Assembly: GCA_005884465.1 (NCBI GenBank)
Contig: VAZH01000042.1
Location: 1 to 7,013, forward strand
From: Alphaproteobacteria bacterium
GTDB lineage: Bacteria; Pseudomonadota; Alphaproteobacteria; Rhizobiales; Xanthobacteraceae
DNA length: 7,013 nt
Direction of reading: 5' to 3'
A model generated the notes under the pieces. It was not told the origin of the DNA and ran no database searches. It worked only from the letters and a program-made list of their open reading frames with translations. Position numbers and translations under genes: made by a program. This document shows positions 1 through 6,532 of this stretch, one piece after another; the first letter of the stretch is position 1, and each line of letters opens with the position of its first letter.

Positions 1-1170
1 AGAAAGGCGCGGCGCGAGCGTCATCCATCCGGCGCTCGCAGCCCAGCTCAGCGCCAGCGCGCCGGCGAATACGATCGATGCTTTTCCGATGGCGTCGAGG
101 CCGACGCCGAGCAAGGCATATTGCAACCACACCACGAAAATGTAGTGCAGGAGATAGATGCTGTAAGCGTTGTCCGACAGACTATCGAGCAGACGGTGGC
201 GCATCCGCATCAGCCGCAGGCACATCGCAAGCAGGGAGAGGGCGCCGGCGGCGCAGGCGACGGGAAAGGCGAACGCCGCAGCCAGCCGATAGGTGAGTGG
301 GCTAGCGTCCCAGTCCGGCAACGTCAGCGACGTCAGCCCGCCCCAGACCGCCATGCTCGCGACGGCGACCGCGAGCCATGTCTGCCAGTGGCACGCCAGC
401 GGACCGTCATGGCGCAGCACGCCGCGCTCAATACCGTAACTGCCGATCGCAAATGCCGCGAAGAAATAGACGACGTAGTGAAATGGTCGGCTGAGCAGCA
501 GGGAAAACGGACCGAGGGACGGCCAGTCCCACGGTCCGAACAGCATCGCCAGCGGAACGTAGGCCAACATCGACAGCGCGATCAGGCTGACGAAGAAGGC
601 AAGCGGACGATCGGTGAACCTCCCGGCCAGGCGACCCAGCGCCTGGACCCATTGCGGCGCGAGCGCATGAAGACCGGCAGCAAGCGCGCTCAGCACGCAT
701 AGCTGCCATAGAAACCATGCCGGCCCGGCCGGCCACATCGGCAGCGCCATCCAATGCTGCCAGAATGCCGGGAAAGACGGATCGGCGGCGGTTGCGCGAT
801 ATGACGCGAAATAGGCGATCGGGCTGAGCACAGCGGCCGCGAGAACGAACGGCAATCCGATCCGCCAGCCCCGTTCCGACAAATATTTAAGACTTCCTTT
901 ACGGCTCAGGCTGGCGGGAGTGAACAACCCCGCCAGAAAGAACATCAGGGACATCAGGCTGACGTCCTGCCAGGCGCAGAAAAGGTCGAAGCCGAACCAG
1001 CGCCTCTCGTCGAGTATGGGAAAGGCGATCCACCGATATGGCGGTGCATCAAAGGCAAACGGATCAGCCGGCTGCGATGCGAGGTAGGCCAGCGCCGAGT
1101 GAAAGGCGACAACGATAAGGATGACAACCGCGCGCAGGTTGCTGAGTGCAACGTTAGGGCGTGAAATCAT
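1..1170 (-). CDS. Membrane acyltransferase, acyltransferase-3 (OpgC/OafA-like) family, C-terminus cut by window edge
   Basis: The minus-strand frame is open from an ATG at 1168-1170 to base 1, giving 390 residues with no stop, so only the last residues are missing. It is a polytopic inner-membrane protein with many hydrophobic segments. Family hallmarks are visible: the first helix carries NLRAVVILIVVAFHSALAY (residues 11-29) with the His24 expected in the active site. A MFFLAGLF segment follows (76-83), then an RGWRIGLPF loop (100-108), a GPAWFLW helix start (149-155) and the C-terminal LSDNAYSIYLLHYIF motif (331-345, His342). Members of this family transfer acyl groups (acetyl, succinyl and similar) to envelope or extracellular glycans such as periplasmic glucans, O-antigen or exopolysaccharide. 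The acceptor here is unknown. Upstream of the ATG, GGATGGGTG gives only a modest ribosome site. It lies 113 bases downstream of the lipocalin gene and seems to have its own promoter (1214-1238). The family call is firm; the substrate is not. Confidence 0.9.
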   Translation of the reverse strand, partial: MISRPNVALSNLRAVVILIVVAFHSALAYLASQPADPFAFDAPPYRWIAFPILDERRWFGFDLFCAWQDVSLMSLMFFLAGLFTPASLSRKGSLKYLSERGWRIGLPFVLAAAVLSPIAYFASYRATAADPSFPAFWQHWMALPMWPAGPAWFLWQLCVLSALAAGLHALAPQWVQALGRLAGRFTDRPLAFFVSLIALSMLAYVPLAMLFGPWDWPSLGPFSLLLSRPFHYVVYFFAAFAIGSYGIERGVLRHDGPLACHWQTWLAVAVASMAVWGGLTSLTLPDWDASPLTYRLAAAFAFPVACAAGALSLLAMCLRLMRMRHRLLDSLSDNAYSIYLLHYIFVVWLQYALLGVGLDAIGKASIVFAGALALSWAASAGWMTLAPRLS

Positions 1171-1190
1171 GTGGCACCCATCCAGCGTGA

Positions 1191-1245
1191 CTGTTTGGAA
1201 CCTGCATGGAACCAACGTGGAACCGGGTTCCTGGTTCCAAAACAG
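1191..1245. repeat. Phased GGAACC/GGTTCC repeat cluster within a large inverted repeat
   Basis: On the plus strand TGGAACC occurs three times at 1196-1202, 1207-1213 and 1218-1224, exactly 11 bases apart. Two inverted copies of GGTTCC follow at 1226-1231 and 1233-1238. The third direct and first inverted copies form a 13-base palindrome centred on 1225. The outermost arms, CTGTTTGGAACC (1191-1202) and GGTTCCAAAACAG (1233-1245), pair over 12 bases with one bulged base. The cluster sits between the lipocalin stop and the acyltransferase start and overlaps the EcfG-like promoter. It may be a multi-site operator or an RNA leader hairpin; there is no T-run to support a terminator. Confidence 0.75.
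1214..1238 (-). promoter_or_regulatory. Candidate EcfG (general stress response sigma factor) promoter for the acyltransferase gene
   Basis: Read on the minus strand, GGAAC (complement of 1234-1238) is followed after exactly 16 bases by CGTT (complement of 1214-1217). This matches the published alphaproteobacterial EcfG consensus GGAAC-N16/17-CGTT in every stated base. The predicted transcript start, about 5-8 bases past the CGTT, leaves a leader of roughly 35-40 nucleotides before the acyltransferase ATG at 1170. The match and position are seen directly; sigma factor use is inferred. Caution: GGAACC occurs repeatedly here as part of a repeat cluster, so the -35 match could arise from that repeat. 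Confidence 0.55.
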
Positions 1246-1275
1246 CGGCACGCCGGGAGTACGGCGGGCGCCCGA

Positions 1276-1296
1276 GACCGGCCTCAGTAGCCGGTC
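1276..1296 (-). terminator. GC-rich hairpin spanning the lipocalin stop codon; possible 3' end structure
   Basis: GACCGGC (1276-1282) and GCCGGTC (1290-1296) are perfect 7-base inverted arms around a 7-base loop. The loop contains the TGA stop (1284-1286) of the lipocalin gene. A further 10-base palindrome CGGGCGCCCG follows at 1265-1274. No U-run follows on the minus strand, so this is not a classical intrinsic terminator. It could protect the operon's 3' end or assist termination by another mechanism. Confidence 0.3.
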
Positions 1297-2372
1297 ATTT
1301 CAAGATACCCCACCCCGCCGTGGCTGCCCCTAAAACTGATCGGCCCTTCCCAGTAGCGAAAGCTCGTTGCCATCCAGCTCCTCGCATTCAGCGGGCTACA
1401 CTCGATCGAAAGCGCCAGCCGAGGAATTGCGATGCGCCACGCGACCGGAATCTTGCGGCCTTCGATCTCGGTAAACGCCGTCGGCGTCATCTCGATATCA
1501 GCGGATGCGAGCTGTTCGGTTTTGCCGGCTGGCAGGATCCAGTTGCCGGAACGGTAGTTGTTGCCGTCGGCCTGGCGCAGCCGAAACAGCATGAGTTTTT
1601 CGCCCTCGTTGAGATGCAGCGAAAGCCAGTCCCAACCGGTTTGATCCGAGGTGAGCGGCTGGCTGCTCCATTCCCGATCCATCCAGGCCCGCCCGGTAAC
1701 TTGTGCAGGCTTGTCGTCGATGGTGATGCTGCCCGCCACCTTGAAATAGGGCTGGCTGTAATAATACGAGGCCTGTCCGCGCTCGGATTTCTTGCTGTAT
1801 CCACCGTCGCCCTGCAGCACCAGCGCCCGATCGGCGTCGAGCCGCAGCGTATAGCTGAAATCCGTACCCGATGCGGTGAGCTCGAGCGGCGCGATAGAGT
1901 CGTCGCCTATCGGATCAAGCCCGCGCATTTGCCATGAATCGATCCAGGCTCGAAACGGTTTTGGCTCCACGCCGGCCTGGCCGACGCCGCCGCGGGCAAA
2001 CGTTTCGCTGTAGCGGTGGGTGTCAGCGCGGGTTACCGCCGCGTGGCCCATCCATATCTGCTGGTTGGCCCAGCCCTCCTGTTGCGCGCCCGGCTGCATC
2101 GCCTGACGAAACAAGGTCCATTGCGCGCCATAGGCAATCCCGGCCGCGTCCATCAGATTCGTGGTCACGTACCACCACTCGATCCGGTAATCCGGGTGCG
2201 GTCCGTGATCGGCAGGAAATGCGAATGTCTTGCCGGGAATGACGGATGCGAATCCGCCGCCATTCATGCCAAGCCCGGCAAACCCCTGCGCCAGCGCAGC
2301 TTTGCCGCCAAGCCCGAGAACAACGGCGCCGCCCGTAAAGGCGCGGCGGGATATCGCGAACTTATCGTTCAT
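1284..2372 (-). CDS. Tat-exported lipocalin-like protein of the CrtC/AttH family (carotenoid 1,2-hydratase-like)
   Basis: This encodes 362 residues from the ATG at 2370-2372. An in-frame TTG at 2376-2378 would add two residues, and a GGTGAAG stretch upstream could serve either start. The N-terminus has a twin-arginine signal (SRRAFTGG, residues 8-15), a hydrophobic stretch and an ALA|Q cleavage site near residue 28, so the mature protein should be periplasmic. Family motifs are YRIEWWYVT (62-70), GHAAVT (109-114), GDGGYSKKS (188-196), YYYSQPYF (203-210), GRAWMDREWSS (227-237) and GWDWLSLHL (246-254). These fit the duplicated calycin fold known from hydroxyneurosporene synthase CrtC and from AttH/DUF2006 proteins. 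True CrtC hydrates carotenoid precursors, but no carotenoid genes are present here. The ABC transporter context points to an AttH-like role in binding or processing a lipid or isoprenoid. The start overlaps the permease end by 11 bases, implying translational coupling. Confidence 0.88.
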   Translation of the reverse strand: MNDKFAISRRAFTGGAVVLGLGGKAALAQGFAGLGMNGGGFASVIPGKTFAFPADHGPHPDYRIEWWYVTTNLMDAAGIAYGAQWTLFRQAMQPGAQQEGWANQQIWMGHAAVTRADTHRYSETFARGGVGQAGVEPKPFRAWIDSWQMRGLDPIGDDSIAPLELTASGTDFSYTLRLDADRALVLQGDGGYSKKSERGQASYYYSQPYFKVAGSITIDDKPAQVTGRAWMDREWSSQPLTSDQTGWDWLSLHLNEGEKLMLFRLRQADGNNYRSGNWILPAGKTEQLASADIEMTPTAFTEIEGRKIPVAWRIAIPRLALSIECSPLNARSWMATSFRYWEGPISFRGSHGGVGYLEMTGY

Positions 2373-4824
2373 CGGCAAAGATCTTCACCAGGCTCGCCGG
2401 CTGCATGCGCGCCAGTTTTATCATGGGAATGAGCGCCGCCAGCAGCGAAGCCGCCATCGCCACGCCCACCAGCTCGAGCAGTTGCAGCGGAAAGACGTGA
2501 AACGGCAGCCGCCAGCCGAAGGCCTTCACATTCACCACCGCGATCAGGCACCACGCCACCAACAGGCCGAGCGGCAGCGCGAGCACCGTTGTGATCAGCG
2601 CAACCGACATGGTCTTCGCTAGCTCAATGGCCGCAAGCCGCCGCCGCGTGACTCCGATGGCCCATAGCGGCGCTAGCTGCGGAAGGCGGGAATTGCCAAG
2701 GGTCAAGAGGCTGGTCAGCAGTGCGATGCCGGCTACTCCGAGCGTGAAGGTATTTAGTGCTGCCGTCACGGCAAAGGTCCGATTAAAAATCCGCGTTGAT
2801 TCCGCCTTCAGCCTTGCCTGATCCACGAGGTTGCGGCCGTCGAGGCCAAATTTGTCCTGCAGCGATGATATCAGCGCAGGCACCGCCGCGGGCGCAACGC
2901 GCAGGCCTAATCGCGTTAGCGGGATTTGCGGAAAGCGGCGCGTCAACGCGGCGATATTGACGGCGATCTGTCCCTTCGGATTGCCGTAGTCGGCGTAGAT
3001 GCCGACGACCTCGAGCCTCCAGTTTCCTCCGGGGGCGGGGACATCGAGCGAATCGCCGACGCCAAGCTTCAAACGCCGGGCTAATTGTTCGCTTACAAAG
3101 CCGGCGTCACCGGCGCGAAGGCGGCTCCAGGCGGTTGCGCTTGCTTGAAGCAGCGGCCAGCGATCCCTGTAGGTGGCGTGATCGGCGAGACCGAGAATTT
3201 CAATCGGCGCGCCGCCGATTTGTGTATCGGCCCGGCCGCTGGGCAGGATCGCTGCCACCTCCGGCCGCTCGCGCAGCCACGCCCTGATCTCGGCGGCCTG
3301 CGTATCGTCAGCGGCGTTGAGATAGACGTCTGCCGCCAGCCGTCCATCCAGCCAAATGATAAATGTTCGGCTGAAACTTTCCACCATGGTGCCGACACCG
3401 ACATTGACCGCGAGCGCGAGCAAGAGGGCCATCAATGCGAGCGACAATCCCGAAAGCTGCTGGCGGCTGTCGGCCCAGAACCAGGCCGCAAGCGGTCGAT
3501 GCGCGCTGCGCTGCCCCAACGAAAGCACCCGTTCCAGGATCGCGGGCAGGCCGAGCGCCGCGCCAAGCAGCAAGGCGGCGAGCACCGCAAACCCCGAAAC
3601 CAGCGAATCGCCATACCACAGAAGGCCGCCCCCGGTCGCGAGCACGATCAGCGCCAGCGCGCTTTGGAAAATCAACCATCGGTGCTGGGCCTGCTGCCAG
3701 GCGTAGGGTTGCGCCGCAGCCAGCACCGGAAGACGAATCGCCCTTAACAGGCTTGTGGTCGCGGCCAGCAGCGCGCCGATGACGCTGATGGTGATGCCGG
3801 CGATCCACCATTCGCGCTTGAGCGTCAAGTGTCCTGGAATTTGTGCGCCGTAAAGTCCGCGCAAGGACGCTGCGACATCTGGCAATAGCGACGCTGCGAT
3901 CAGGTAACCGCAGACCAGGCCCACGATGCCTGCGACCAGCGCCAGCGAGACCAGCTCAACCAGCAACACCGCATTTAGCATGCCCGCGGAAACCCCGCAC
4001 GCGCGCAGCGTCCGCAGCGTCGGCAGGCGCTGCTCGAACGCAAGTCCGATAGCCGAATTGACGATGAACAGTCCGACCACAAACGACAACAGGCCAAAAG
4101 CGGTCAGGTTCAGGTGAAAGCTGTCCGTGAGGCGTTCGAGATCGCTCTCGGCATCCGGCTCGACCAGGCGGAGTTTGTCGCCGGCAATATTTTCAAGCGG
4201 CGCGCGCCTGCCTTTGGCCTTGCCGACCAAAAGCCGGGAAATCTGATCCGGCATTTTGAGCAGCCGCTGGGCAATGCCGATATCGACCACCAGCACATCG
4301 GGCACAAGTTGCGGCTGGACGCGCAAAGGCGGCAGCAACGTGCCGTCGCTTGCCAGCGGCGTGACGCCTTCTGTCAGCTTGAGTTCGGAAAGCGTCTCAG
4401 GCGCCACCAGCATTTCTCCCGGAGGCGTCACGAACGATTGCAGCCCTGCCTTCCCGATCGCCGGCGCATTTCCCACTTCCGCGGGGAGGGTGACGGGCTC
4501 GATACCCAATAGCCGCAAGGATCTTCCGCCGATCTGGATCCGGCCCTCGACAACCGGAGATACCGGCCAGCCGGCGCGGCGCAGGTCGACAAACAGTTGC
4601 TGCGGAAAGGTCGCACTGTTGCGACTGACCAGCATTGCCGTTCTCGCGCCGCCGAAAGTTGCGGCCGCGCGGTCGTAACTAGTGCGCGCCTGCAGGTTCA
4701 ACGCCTGCACGCCGCTCCACAGCGCGGTTGCGGAAATCAGACCGATCAGCAGGGTCGCGAGCTGCATCGGATGCCGCCGCCAATGGCTCAATAGAACCGC
4801 GAGAATCCAGACGAGGCGGCTCAT
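2362..4824 (-). CDS. FtsX-type ABC transporter permease, ten predicted membrane segments (YbbP-like)
   Basis: The protein has 820 residues from the ATG at 4822-4824, which overlaps the ATPase stop as ATGA. Hydrophobic segments are seen near residues 21-42, 241-263, 283-315, 339-360, 384-404, 410-430, 456-480, 683-710, 737-765 and 780-802. Two large extracytoplasmic domains (about 43-240 and 481-682) each precede an FtsX-like four-helix or three-helix block. Typical FtsX phrases are seen after each: [16 protein letters not shown] (264-279) and [17 protein letters not shown] (714-730). Length and ten-segment layout resemble E. coli YbbP (about 800 residues) rather than four-segment MacB or LolC. 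The family works by mechanotransmission, extracting or exporting hydrophobic or lipidated molecules at the periplasmic face instead of moving solutes through a channel. No lipoprotein-specific signature was found, so the substrate is open. It is co-translated with the ATPase and lipocalin genes. Confidence 0.9.
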   Translation of the reverse strand: MSRLVWILAVLLSHWRRHPMQLATLLIGLISATALWSGVQALNLQARTSYDRAAATFGGARTAMLVSRNSATFPQQLFVDLRRAGWPVSPVVEGRIQIGGRSLRLLGIEPVTLPAEVGNAPAIGKAGLQSFVTPPGEMLVAPETLSELKLTEGVTPLASDGTLLPPLRVQPQLVPDVLVVDIGIAQRLLKMPDQISRLLVGKAKGRRAPLENIAGDKLRLVEPDAESDLERLTDSFHLNLTAFGLLSFVVGLFIVNSAIGLAFEQRLPTLRTLRACGVSAGMLNAVLLVELVSLALVAGIVGLVCGYLIAASLLPDVAASLRGLYGAQIPGHLTLKREWWIAGITISVIGALLAATTSLLRAIRLPVLAAAQPYAWQQAQHRWLIFQSALALIVLATGGGLLWYGDSLVSGFAVLAALLLGAALGLPAILERVLSLGQRSAHRPLAAWFWADSRQQLSGLSLALMALLLALAVNVGVGTMVESFSRTFIIWLDGRLAADVYLNAADDTQAAEIRAWLRERPEVAAILPSGRADTQIGGAPIEILGLADHATYRDRWPLLQASATAWSRLRAGDAGFVSEQLARRLKLGVGDSLDVPAPGGNWRLEVVGIYADYGNPKGQIAVNIAALTRRFPQIPLTRLGLRVAPAAVPALISSLQDKFGLDGRNLVDQARLKAESTRIFNRTFAVTAALNTFTLGVAGIALLTSLLTLGNSRLPQLAPLWAIGVTRRRLAAIELAKTMSVALITTVLALPLGLLVAWCLIAVVNVKAFGWRLPFHVFPLQLLELVGVAMAASLLAALIPMIKLARMQPASLVKIFADER

Positions 4825-5495
4825 GCGATCAATCCCGCATGGAGATTGATCCGGCGGTCGAGCGTGGCGGCGAGGCGCGCGCTGTGGGTCACCATCAAAA
4901 AGCCGCAGCCGCTTCGCTTAACCAGATCGCGCGCGAGCGCGAGAACGTCATCCGCCGTCGCCTCATCGAGGTTGCCGGTGGGCTCGTCGGCGAGAAGAAG
5001 CAGCGGTTTTGCCGCCAGCGCCCGGCCGATCGCAACCCGCTGCTGCTGGCCGCCGGAGAGCTGTTCCGGATAGCGGTGCAACAAACCGCCGAGCCCGAGC
5101 CGCTCCACCAGTTCGCCGTGCCAGGCGGGGTCGTGGCGTCCGGCAATGCGCGACTGGAACGCGAGGTTATCCTCGACATTGAGGCTCGGAATCAGGTTGA
5201 ACTGTTGAAACACCAGGCCTAACCGGTCGCGCCGCAGCGCCGCGCGACCCGCATCGGTGAGATCCGAAACCGAGCTGTCGGCCAACCTGATCTCGCCGCC
5301 GTCTGGGCGGTCGAGACCTGCGATCAGATGCAACAGCGTGCTCTTGCCGCTGCCGGATTCGCCCGATAGCGCGACGCGCTCGCCGGCCGCGACACTCAGG
5401 TTGACGCCGCGCAACACCGCGATTTGCTCACCGGCAGCGCGATAGGTCTTGGTCAGGTTGCGAACGCTCAGCACGATTGGGTTGCCAATTGCCAT
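4821..5495 (-). CDS. ABC transporter ATP-binding protein, LolD/MacB/YbbA type
   Basis: The protein has 224 residues from the ATG at 5493-5495; an in-frame TGA 21 bases upstream rules out a longer form. All catalytic elements are intact: Walker [10 protein letters not shown] (45-53), Q-loop [10 protein letters not shown] (96-105), signature LSGGQQQR (146-153), Walker B LLLLADEP (165-172), D-loop NLD (175-177) and switch His204 in VTHS. The [15 protein letters not shown] and ADEPTGNLD wording is characteristic of the MacB/LolD/FtsE branch that pairs with FtsX-type permeases, in agreement with the next gene. It should hydrolyse ATP as a cytoplasmic dimer to drive the 820-residue permease. Its 18-base gap to the upstream methyltransferase and 4-base overlap with the permease place it inside an operon. 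A GAGG sequence lies 15 bases before the ATG, a rather long spacing, and may overlap the preceding stop codon (TGAGG). Confidence 0.95.
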   Translation of the reverse strand: MAIGNPIVLSVRNLTKTYRAAGEQIAVLRGVNLSVAAGERVALSGESGSGKSTLLHLIAGLDRPDGGEIRLADSSVSDLTDAGRAALRRDRLGLVFQQFNLIPSLNVEDNLAFQSRIAGRHDPAWHGELVERLGLGGLLHRYPEQLSGGQQQRVAIGRALAAKPLLLLADEPTGNLDEATADDVLALARDLVKRSGCGFLMVTHSARLAATLDRRINLHAGLIA

Positions 5496-5513
5496 GCGAA
5501 GCGTATGCGATCC

Positions 5514-6281
5514 TCACAACGGCTTCTGATACTTCAGCACGAACTCGTCGACCGGTACCACCGGACGAAACACGATGACATCCCGCGGATCTTCGGGGTG
5601 ACGCAGGAAATCCGCTTCGGCCACGAGCTTGAAGCCGGCCGCCTCGATTTCCTGGCGCAGCACACTTTCCTCGATGCGATGGAACGTCTTGCCGACGCTC
5701 GTGCCATCGCCGGGACGCGCGGAATGGTCGGCGATGACAAGAAAACCGCCCGGTTTCAACGCGGCGAACATCTTCCGGTTCATCTCGGCACGATCGACCG
5801 GCATATAGGTCACGTCGTGGTAGGCAAAGAAAAACGTGATCAGATCGAGCCCGCTGACGTCGGGCGGTATCGGATCGTTAAAGTCCCTGATGACATGGAC
5901 CACATTTTTCATGGCGGGCTTTTGCGCGCGGATATCGAATTTGTCCTTCACCAGGCGCTCGATTATCTCGGCCGGATCCTGCGCGTAGACCACGCCGGTC
6001 GGGCCGACGCTGCGCGCCAGGAGCTCCGTGCTGTAGCCGGCGTTGGCCTCCATATCCAGCACCTTCATTCCCGGTCTGACACCGGTGAAAGCCAGCATTT
6101 TGACGGGCTGGCGGCGCTGATCGGTTTGCCGGTCGCCATCGCTGCGATCCGGCGAAGCGACAATGGCTTCATAATCGGGAGCGTTGGCGTCCTCCGCCGC
6201 GGCTACGCACCATCCCGAAAGCATCGAAAGCGCGGCAAGCGTGGCAATGGCGCGGGCGCGGCAAGACATCGGTCGGACCAT
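5514..6281 (-). CDS. Exported SAM-dependent methyltransferase-like protein (COG4798-like)
   Basis: The protein has 255 residues from the ATG at 6279-6281, preceded by GGGGGG four bases upstream. Alternative starts are ATG at 6291-6293 or 6294-6296, TTG at 6312-6314, and ATG at 6267-6269. The N-terminus is a Sec-type signal: Arg-rich head, hydrophobic core about residues 11-23, and a VAAA|E cleavage site near 29. The mature part resembles a class I methyltransferase: VKMLAFTGVRPGMKVLDME (60-78) leads into motif I, A-N-A-G-Y-S-T (79-85). After these come VVYAQDP (97-103), the DFNDP strand (133-137), AYHD (153-156), LKPGGFLVIADHS (175-187) and HRIEE (201-205). These last motifs match a group of predicted methyltransferases that often carry signal peptides. 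Motif I lacks the usual GxGxG. Export of a SAM enzyme is puzzling, so it may act before export, bind another ligand or be non-catalytic. It probably heads the operon with the ABC genes. Confidence 0.8.
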   Translation of the reverse strand: MVRPMSCRARAIATLAALSMLSGWCVAAAEDANAPDYEAIVASPDRSDGDRQTDQRRQPVKMLAFTGVRPGMKVLDMEANAGYSTELLARSVGPTGVVYAQDPAEIIERLVKDKFDIRAQKPAMKNVVHVIRDFNDPIPPDVSGLDLITFFFAYHDVTYMPVDRAEMNRKMFAALKPGGFLVIADHSARPGDGTSVGKTFHRIEESVLRQEIEAAGFKLVAEADFLRHPEDPRDVIVFRPVVPVDEFVLKYQKPL

Positions 6282-6328
6282 GAAACCCCCCATCATTTGC
6301 CTGCAACATAGCAAGGCTGTGCCGGGAG

Positions 6329-6365
6329 ATCACGATCTCAATCGTGTCGGCGACGCGATCGTGAT
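6329..6365. repeat. Nine-base perfect inverted repeat ATCACGATC/GATCGTGAT with an internal third half-site
   Basis: ATCACGATC (6329-6337) and GATCGTGAT (6357-6365) are exact reverse complements across a 19-base spacer. An additional ATCGTG lies at 6341-6346, pairing with CACGAT at 6331-6336 as a 6-base stem with a 4-base loop. The arrangement of three related half-sites close to the methyltransferase start looks like an operator for a dimeric regulator. No T-run follows on either strand, so a terminator is unlikely. Confidence 0.4.
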
Positions 6366-6440
6366 TGGGTTACGAAACGCTTCTAAAGCGGCGTCAGGCG
6401 GCATTCGCAGGCGATCTTGAGTTGCAGCGCACGCAAGTCC

Positions 6441-6453
6441 GGACAAAATGTCC
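6441..6453. repeat. Palindrome GGACAAAATGTCC overlapping a possible MFS promoter
   Basis: GGACA (6441-6445) and TGTCC (6449-6453) are perfect arms around AAA. The left arm also belongs to an 8-base palindrome GTCCGGAC (6437-6444), and GTTGCA occurs on both sides (6421-6426 and 6455-6460). It overlaps the weak -10 candidate CAAAAT upstream of the MFS gene, the position expected of a repressor site. It could equally be a remnant of a dispersed intergenic repeat. Confidence 0.35.
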
Positions 6454-6532
6454 AGTTGCATTGCCGCTGACCCCGCGGGTAGCATCTGAAGAGGCCGATC
6501 AACGGCGGCAGAAACGAAAATCGGGGGCAACC

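Larger units (their letters stand above)
6282..6532. promoter_or_regulatory. Divergent intergenic region between the methyltransferase operon and the MFS gene
   Basis: No credible gene lies in these 251 bases, which separate two divergently transcribed genes and should hold both promoters. Toward the methyltransferase, TATGTT (minus strand, complement of 6303-6308) resembles a -10 box at 4 of 6 positions, but its -35 partner is poor. Toward the MFS gene, TTGCAG (6422-6427) and CAAAAT (6444-6449) with a 16-base spacer form a weak sigma-70-like pair. Two inverted repeats, at 6329-6365 and 6441-6453, are listed separately. No EcfG-type GGAAC occurs on either strand. Confidence 0.5.

Noticed and set aside
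121..702. Plus-strand open frame of 193 codons opposite the acyltransferase
   Set aside because: The product is low-complexity, rich in Arg, Gln and Glu, with no motif, and it is antisense to a well-supported membrane protein.
1191..1245. Intrinsic terminator formed by the large inverted repeat
   Set aside because: No U-run follows the structure on the minus strand; the only T-rich bases lie within the arms.
1206..1937. Plus-strand open frame of 243 codons opposite the lipocalin gene
   Set aside because: It is antisense to conserved lipocalin motifs, has no ribosome site or domain, and begins inside the GGAACC repeat cluster.
1284..2372. Assignment as a true carotenoid hydratase CrtC
   Set aside because: No carotenoid genes are nearby and the gene is fused into an ABC operon; the AttH-like branch is more likely, so no symbol was given.
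3085..3747. Plus-strand frame of 220 codons and a minus-strand frame at 3308-3811 inside the permease gene
   Set aside because: Both are alternate frames of an uninterrupted 820-codon gene whose hydrophobic pattern fits FtsX permeases. Neither shows a domain.
5514..6281. Lipoprotein signal at LSGWC (residues 21-25) of the methyltransferase
   Set aside because: Trp directly before the Cys does not fit a lipobox; the downstream VAAA site fits ordinary signal peptidase better.
5424..6311. Plus-strand open frame of 295 codons opposite the methyltransferase and part of the ATPase
   Set aside because: The opposite strand carries clear methyltransferase and ABC motifs. This frame shows no recognisable domain and is a by-product of GC-biased codon use.
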